DNA of 9,381 nucleotides from Bdellovibrionales bacterium RBG_16_40_8 (GTDB lineage Bacteria; Bdellovibrionota; Bdellovibrionia; Bdellovibrionales; UBA1609). The stretch is taken from the NCBI GenBank assembly GCA_001769925.1, contig MEPT01000112.1:1515-10895 (forward strand). Reading direction: 5' to 3'. Position 1 is the stretch's first letter; each line of letters opens with the position of its first letter. Positions 5,608 to 9,381 of this stretch are shown in pieces. The position numbers were made by a program, and so were the translations under genes. The notes under the pieces are model-generated. The model made no database searches. It was not told the origin of the DNA and was given only the letters and a program-made list of their open reading frames with translations.

Positions 5608-7245
5608 ATGATGGACTTTGATTTTGTCATTATTGGGTCTGGTTTTGGCGGCGCGGTTTCAGGGATGCGGCTAGCGCAAAAAGGATACACGGTTTGTATT
5701 CTTGAAGAAGGTAAACGCTTTAGAGATGAGGACTTTGCGAAGACTAATTGGAATGTTTGGCGCTATTTTTGGGCGCCTATTGTTAAATGTTTCGGTATTC
5801 AACGCCTTACATTTTTCCCGAACATTATGATTCTAAGCGGTGCCGGTGTTGGCGGCGGCAGTTTAGTTTACGCCAATACTTTACTTAAGCCTACCGATAC
5901 ATTTTTCAAAGCGCCACAGTGGTCTCATCTTTCAGATTGGAAGAATGAACTAGACCCACACTACGAAATAGCAAAGAACATGCTAGGTGCGGTGCCAAAC
6001 ACGGTACAGCATGATGCTGATTTTGTACTTCGCGATTGTGCACGCGAGATGAACAAAGAAAATACATTTTATCCTACACAAGTTGGCGTGTTTTTCGGTG
6101 AGCCAGAAAAGACAGTTTCAGACCCCTACTTTGATGGTGCCGGGCCTGATCGCACCGGGTGCCATCACTGCGGGGCTTGTATGGTGGGTTGTCGTTATAA
6201 TGCCAAAAACACCCTTGAGAAAAATTATCTATATTTTGCCGAAAAATTTGGCGCCGATATTTCAGCGCAAACTCGAGTAACTGATATTAGACCACTCACT
6301 GATGACGGCTATGAACTATTAGTAGAAAAAAGTACGTCTTGGTTTGTAAAAAAACGTCGAACTATTCGCGCGCGCAAAGTTATTGTTGCCGCAGGAGTTA
6401 TTGGCACGCAAAAACTTTTACTTCGCTGCAAAATGGTTACCAAATCTCTACCTCTTCTATCAAACAGGCTCGGTCAAGAGGTACGAACAAATGGCGAATC
6501 ACTACTTGGGGTGAGCGAACTAAATAGCAAAAAAAAAGATTTCTCAAAAGGTATTGCTATAAGCTCAGGCTTTTGGCCAAACGAAGATACTCACATCGAA
6601 GGGGTAAGATATCCGAAAGGCTCAAGTTCTTTACGATTTCTGACAATGCCGATGGCAAGTGACTACCGCCACGGTATTCGCATGTTAAAGTCGCTATGGA
6701 GACTTGTTAGCGACCCTATTCAAGGGATTAAATGGTTTTTTAATATGCGTTGGGCAGAATCAACGTTGATTTTACTTTTTATGCAAACAATAGAAAGTAA
6801 AATTCACTTTGTTTTAAAACGTAGACTTTTTGCTCCTGGGTCTTACAAGCTCACCACCATGCAAGATGAATCATCAGAATATCGAGTGCCGTCTTATTTT
6901 CCGTTAGCAAATAAAGCTGCAGAAATTATTGGCAAACAAATAGGCGCCTACCCGCAAAATACCGTGCATGAGGTGCTACTCGGAATTCCCTCAACCGCAC
7001 ATATTCTTGGTGGTTGCACTATGGGGGCAAATGCCCAAAGCGGCGTAGTTGATAAAAATCATGAGGTCTTCGGCTACAAGGGGCTTTATGTTTGTGATGG
7101 CTCGGTTATCTCAGCTAACTTAGGGGTAAACCCAAGCCTAACTATTTCGGCACTTGCTGAGCGCTTCGGTGCACTTTGGCCACTTAGCCCGCGTATAACT
7201 AGCGAAGAATTTGCTAAACGTACAATAAAATTTAGGAGAACATAA
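5608..7245 (+). CDS. ChoD-like GMC oxidoreductase (cholesterol oxidase family) with ferredoxin-like Cys motif
   Basis: This is a GMC-fold flavoenzyme expected to oxidise a hydroxyl on a sterol or other lipid alcohol. The FAD-binding glycines are at residues 10-15 (GSGFGG), followed by a Glu-containing strand end (VCILEEG, 29-35). The second flavin segment is ILSGAGVGGGSLVYANTL (75-92). Residues 183-200 hold CxxCxxCxxxC: Cys185, 188, 191 and 195. The C-terminal catalytic region includes AHILGGCTMG (464-473, His465) and ISANLGVNPSLTISALAER (501-519, Asn508). The overall arrangement and many stretches (WAPIVKCFGIQRL, VRYPKGSSSL, VNPSLTISALAER) strongly resemble M. tuberculosis ChoD (Rv3409c), a GMC protein of about 578 residues named as cholesterol oxidase although its true substrate is debated. 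The length of 545 is slightly shorter because the C-terminal tail is trimmed. The start is ATG 5608, with ATG 5611 equally possible, and there is no clear Shine-Dalgarno. I see no signal peptide. It heads a tightly packed cluster. Substrate and electron acceptor are inference. Confidence 0.88.
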   Translation: MMDFDFVIIGSGFGGAVSGMRLAQKGYTVCILEEGKRFRDEDFAKTNWNVWRYFWAPIVKCFGIQRLTFFPNIMILSGAGVGGGSLVYANTLLKPTDTFFKAPQWSHLSDWKNELDPHYEIAKNMLGAVPNTVQHDADFVLRDCAREMNKENTFYPTQVGVFFGEPEKTVSDPYFDGAGPDRTGCHHCGACMVGCRYNAKNTLEKNYLYFAEKFGADISAQTRVTDIRPLTDDGYELLVEKSTSWFVKKRRTIRARKVIVAAGVIGTQKLLLRCKMVTKSLPLLSNRLGQEVRTNGESLLGVSELNSKKKDFSKGIAISSGFWPNEDTHIEGVRYPKGSSSLRFLTMPMASDYRHGIRMLKSLWRLVSDPIQGIKWFFNMRWAESTLILLFMQTIESKIHFVLKRRLFAPGSYKLTTMQDESSEYRVPSYFPLANKAAEIIGKQIGAYPQNTVHEVLLGIPSTAHILGGCTMGANAQSGVVDKNHEVFGYKGLYVCDGSVISANLGVNPSLTISALAERFGALWPLSPRITSEEFAKRTIKFRRT

Positions 7246-7250
7246 TTTTT

Positions 7251-7613
7251 ATGAACTACCAAAATGTGATGAAGATTTTTACTATTATATATATTTTAGG
7301 GGCAGCATTTTTTTTCTTTTTACATAATTTTATCGCCGAGCTTTTAGGCTTTACTACAACACAAATGCCATTTTGGGTTGTGCTGGCAACTTCAATGATG
7401 GCAATGCTTTCATATATATCATGGCAGTCTAGTAAAACCCCTGCAAGCCGTGAGCTATTTATGTGTCATATGTTATCCAAAAGCGTAAGTGTTGCTGGGT
7501 TTATCTATTATTTTTTTATGACAAGCTTTGTTTGGGCATTTCTTATCGGTGCCATAACTGACGCCGCAGTAATAGTTATAGTTGCAAGTTTTTATCAACG
7601 TCGCGGAGCTTAA
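7251..7613 (+). CDS. small four-helix integral membrane protein of unknown function
   Basis: This 120-residue protein is nearly all hydrophobic. Predicted membrane segments by eye lie at about 5-25, 38-58, 72-92 and 94-115, separated by short polar loops; the tail ends FYQRRGA, with positive charge. Polar residues at the centre (His73, Lys77 and Ser78-80 in CHMLSKSVS; Thr103 and Asp104 in GAITDAA) are unusual for plain membrane filler and could line a cofactor or proton path. The ATG lies 5 bp after the GMC stop, with AGGAG at 7234-7238 inside the end of the GMC gene, 12 bases upstream, so the two are translated from one message. I do not recognise the family. A membrane partner for the GMC enzyme, for example passing electrons to quinone or anchoring it, is possible from context only. 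Confidence 0.75.
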   Translation: MNYQNVMKIFTIIYILGAAFFFFLHNFIAELLGFTTTQMPFWVVLATSMMAMLSYISWQSSKTPASRELFMCHMLSKSVSVAGFIYYFFMTSFVWAFLIGAITDAAVIVIVASFYQRRGA

Positions 7614-7618
7614 AGAAA

Positions 7619-8614
7619 ATGAGAAAATGGAATCGTCCTGTCTCAATAGGCGAGCGCCGCGGTTTTTACGAGGTTTGGTATTTTAAACTTAACCTTGGCT
7701 CAGGTCTGCCAGCACTTTGGCTACGACTAACTACACTCCACACTCAAGATGGATCTAAAAAAGTTGCTGAGACCTGGGGTATTTTTTTCGACCCGGCTAA
7801 ACACCCAACTGAGCGAATTGCGGTAAAAAACACCTATCCGATTAGCGATTTTAGCTTTGATATCGCATCTGAAAAAGTACAAGTGTCTAAATGTTTTTTA
7901 AGCCCAGGGCATACAGCAGGTGAAATCGAATCTGGTAAAAATAATATACGTTGGGATTTACGTTTTTCTGCCAATAAGGGTGGGTCATTTGATCCGGTGC
8001 CAAAAATATTTAAAGCCCTTAGGCTTAATAAAAGTACAGTATGCACACCAGAAGAATCTATTAGGTTTAATGGTAAATTCTGGGTGAATGGTCGCGAATA
8101 CACTGCTACAGATGCGCCAGGCATGCAGGGGCATATTTATGGCAAACAGTATGCTCATAGCTGGGCATGGGGTCATTGTAATCTCGTAGACGCTAGCGAA
8201 GATTTTGTTTTTGAGGGATTAACAGTTCGCTTGCCGCTACTGGGGGGGCTAATTCTTTCTCCGCCTTTATCAATGTTTTATATAAAATTCGACGGGCTTG
8301 AATATAAATTTGCCACTATTTACGAAGCCTTGAAAATTAACTCTAAATATTCACTTTCAGGCTGGAGCTTTGAACTTCAGCTAGGTGATATGCGATTTGA
8401 GGGTGAAATTATCGCAACTCTAACAGATTTTGTCGGGGTTCAGTACGAAGATACAGACAAGTCAAATAGATACTGTCATAATTCTAAGGTGTCTAATCTG
8501 CTCCTACATGTATATAAGTCAAAAACACTTATTCGCACGATTAAGGCTACACAAACTTGCGCCTTTGAGCTGGTTACTTCACAAAAATTAGCTGGAGTAG
8601 ATTTTTTAATATGA
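7619..8614 (+). CDS. hypothetical protein, possibly CrtC/AttH/tocopherol-cyclase-like lipocalin fold
   Basis: This is a 331-residue soluble-looking protein rich in Trp, Tyr and Phe, with alternating hydrophobic residues typical of beta-barrels and no membrane segment or signal peptide. The opening RRGFYEVWYFKLNLGSGLPALWLRLTT pattern (13-39), ETWGIFFD (51-58) and the central QYAHSWAWGHCN (177-188) recall the CrtC/AttH-type and tocopherol-cyclase-like families, which act on isoprenoid or other hydrophobic substrates. The match is from pattern memory and is only moderate. An alternative is an uncharacterised DUF with a similar barrel. His180, Trp182, Trp184 and His186 make a cluster that could be an active or binding site. 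ATG 7619 follows the membrane-protein stop by 5 bp, with GGAG at 7605-7608 upstream. Its own stop overlaps the next start by four bases (ATGA). A role in modifying or carrying the lipid handled by the flanking GMC enzymes is inferred from position. Confidence 0.7.
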   Translation: MRKWNRPVSIGERRGFYEVWYFKLNLGSGLPALWLRLTTLHTQDGSKKVAETWGIFFDPAKHPTERIAVKNTYPISDFSFDIASEKVQVSKCFLSPGHTAGEIESGKNNIRWDLRFSANKGGSFDPVPKIFKALRLNKSTVCTPEESIRFNGKFWVNGREYTATDAPGMQGHIYGKQYAHSWAWGHCNLVDASEDFVFEGLTVRLPLLGGLILSPPLSMFYIKFDGLEYKFATIYEALKINSKYSLSGWSFELQLGDMRFEGEIIATLTDFVGVQYEDTDKSNRYCHNSKVSNLLLHVYKSKTLIRTIKATQTCAFELVTSQKLAGVDFLI

Positions 8615-9063
8615 AATATTTTGGTTTAAAAAAAATCTTTTGTATAAAAAAAATATTAGAGTCTTTCATTGAAGCTTTTGCCGCTGAAGGTTGCGAGCTT
8701 TCGCCCGAAGAGCTCAAAAAACTAGGCTTTGAGCTACATCAAACGTTAATTAATTTGCCACCATTTTTATCGTTTGCCATGCATGCAGTTTTTTTTGTTG
8801 CTGAATATGCCATACCGCCACTTTCTTTTAAAATTCGCCCGACGCGCATGCTACCAGTTGCCAAGCGCACAGCTTATTTAGCAAAATTGCAAAACAGCTT
8901 ATTTTTTGTAAAACGCGCAATTTTTCTGGTACTTAAACATTTCTGCACAAGTTGTTTGTATTCTCACCCGCGCATTTTGCAAAATATTGGCTACGGCCCT
9001 AGCTATAAAGAAAGGACTTCTGCGCAATGCTTATTGCAGGCTCCACAGTCCGAAAAAATATAA
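8611..9063 (+). CDS. small protein resembling the accessory/N-terminal domain of GMC alcohol dehydrogenases
   Basis: This 150-residue protein starts at an ATGA overlap with the preceding gene and ends 37 bp inside the next one. It has an amphipathic N-terminus (LESFIEAFAAEGCELSPEEL, 16-35), hydrophobic helices at about 47-72 and 95-116, and near its end YSHPRILQNIGYGPSY (117-132). This layout, a helical region closing with a Tyr-x-x-Pro ... Gly-Tyr-x-x motif just before an FAD domain, resembles the N-terminal region of long-chain alcohol oxidases and the small subunit 3 of gluconate 2-dehydrogenase-type GMC enzymes. That suggests a partner subunit for the GMC protein that follows. No catalytic residue can be assigned. 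It contains five Cys (11, 28, 112, 115, 140), with CTSC at 112-115. The last 15 or so residues run in an overlap and may not be functional. The family call is tentative; the gene itself is well supported by coupling. Confidence 0.6.
   Translation: MKYFGLKKIFCIKKILESFIEAFAAEGCELSPEELKKLGFELHQTLINLPPFLSFAMHAVFFVAEYAIPPLSFKIRPTRMLPVAKRTAYLAKLQNSLFFVKRAIFLVLKHFCTSCLYSHPRILQNIGYGPSYKERTSAQCLLQAPQSEKI
9011..9016 (+). promoter_or_regulatory. Shine-Dalgarno AAAGGA for the second GMC gene
   Basis: AAAGGA ends 10 bases before ATG 9027 and lies inside the coding sequence of the preceding small gene. It is the main reason to treat the second GMC protein as separately initiated rather than only as a frameshifted extension. 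The GMC frame opens after a TAA at 9006-9008, and ATG 9027 is its first ATG. Confidence 0.5.
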
Positions 9064-9381
9064 CTGACATAGCAGACGTTGTCATTATTGGCTCAGGCGC
9101 TGGTGGTGCTGTTGCCAGTAAAGAGCTCGCTGAAGCAGGGCTTAAAGTAATACTACTCGAAGAAGGCGCACACCACCCACCTTCTACACACACAGATCTC
9201 GCCTCACATGCCGTCAGACGTCTATATAAAAACCAAGGGCTTTCAATTTCTATTACTGATCCTTTTTTTGCTATTCCATTAGGGCGCGCGCTAGGAGGTA
9301 CCACTCTTGTTAATAGTGGCACCTGCTTTCGTATACCCAGCAAAACCCTAAATGCTTGGGAGAAACGCTTTAAAATTGAGG
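9027..9381 (+). CDS. GMC oxidoreductase, N-terminal part only (continues beyond the window)
   Basis: The first 118 residues of a flavin-dependent alcohol oxidase/dehydrogenase are present and the frame is open to the right edge. The FAD Rossmann motif is VVIIGSGAGGAVASKELAEAG (18-38, glycines 22, 24 and 27), ending at the ribose-binding acid in LLEEG (43-47). A second GMC signature, PLGRALGGTTLVNSGTCFRIP (84-104), contacts the flavin. The pattern is closer to long-chain alcohol oxidase and glucose-methanol-choline enzymes with a separate N-terminal domain than to the ChoD-like gene upstream, so the two GMC genes are not a recent tandem duplicate. It overlaps the preceding small gene by 37 bp in another frame, and AAAGGA at 9011-9016 supports ATG 9027. 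It probably works with the upstream helical protein. Substrate cannot be judged without the C-terminal half. Confidence 0.88.
   Translation, partial: MLIAGSTVRKNITDIADVVIIGSGAGGAVASKELAEAGLKVILLEEGAHHPPSTHTDLASHAVRRLYKNQGLSISITDPFFAIPLGRALGGTTLVNSGTCFRIPSKTLNAWEKRFKIE

Noticed and set aside
6083..6527. Two short plus-strand ORFs of 62-65 codons in another frame inside the ChoD-like gene
   Set aside because: They overlap a continuous, motif-bearing GMC reading frame and have no supporting start signals or recognisable protein features.
8999..9343. 114-codon antisense ORF over the second GMC gene
   Set aside because: The plus strand here carries a clear FAD-binding motif and GMC signature, so the antisense frame is a shadow.
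5608..9381. Recent tandem duplication of the GMC gene
   Set aside because: The two GMC proteins share only the generic FAD-fold motifs; spacing, flanking residues and the Cys cluster differ, so they are separate subfamilies.

Overview
The window is a fully bacterial, gene-dense lipid-catabolism region. It has low GC (about 40% by eye), A/T-rich synonymous codon use, short intergenic gaps and several GTG starts. Most products resemble Mycobacterium-type proteins by remembered family features (FadA/FadB trifunctional enzyme, ChoD, Mcr racemase). The base composition is wrong for a high-GC actinobacterium, so I infer a low-GC proteobacterium or Bdellovibrio-like relative. The taxon is an inference and cannot be fixed from the sequence alone. 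I see no mobile element, tRNA, rRNA, CRISPR array or convincing rho-independent terminator.

Layout. (1) Minus strand, 21-827: a CaiB/BaiF-family racemase-like gene resembling alpha-methylacyl-CoA racemase. All three catalytic positions are present. It is cut short by a stop at the very left edge, where one lost base appears to have shifted the frame. (2) A 172-bp divergent intergenic region, 828-999, holds a 23-bp imperfect dyad, a weak promoter candidate and two tiny daisy-chained upstream ORFs. (3) Plus strand, 1000-5528: a beta-oxidation operon made of a thiolase (beta subunit), a hydratase/3-hydroxyacyl-CoA dehydrogenase (alpha subunit) and an acyl-CoA dehydrogenase of the LCAD/IVD type, whose catalytic Glu is in the displaced position. 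(4) A 79-bp spacer, 5529-5607, contains two concentric inverted repeats around a TATAAT box. (5) Plus strand, 5608 to the right edge: five tightly packed genes. These are a ChoD-like GMC oxidoreductase with a ferredoxin-like Cys cluster, a four-helix membrane protein, a protein resembling the CrtC/AttH/tocopherol-cyclase-like beta-barrel families, a small protein resembling the accessory domain of GMC dehydrogenases, and a second GMC oxidoreductase that runs off the window.

How the genes may work together. AMACR, an LCAD/IVD-type dehydrogenase, a trifunctional enzyme and a ChoD-like sterol/alcohol oxidase would together fit oxidation of 2-methyl-branched, isoprenoid or sterol-side-chain acyl-CoAs. 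The racemase would supply the 2S epimer, the dehydrogenase would start the cycle, FadB and FadA would finish it, and the GMC enzymes would oxidise a hydroxyl on the ring or chain. Individual family calls are well supported by visible motifs. The joint pathway and substrate are inference.
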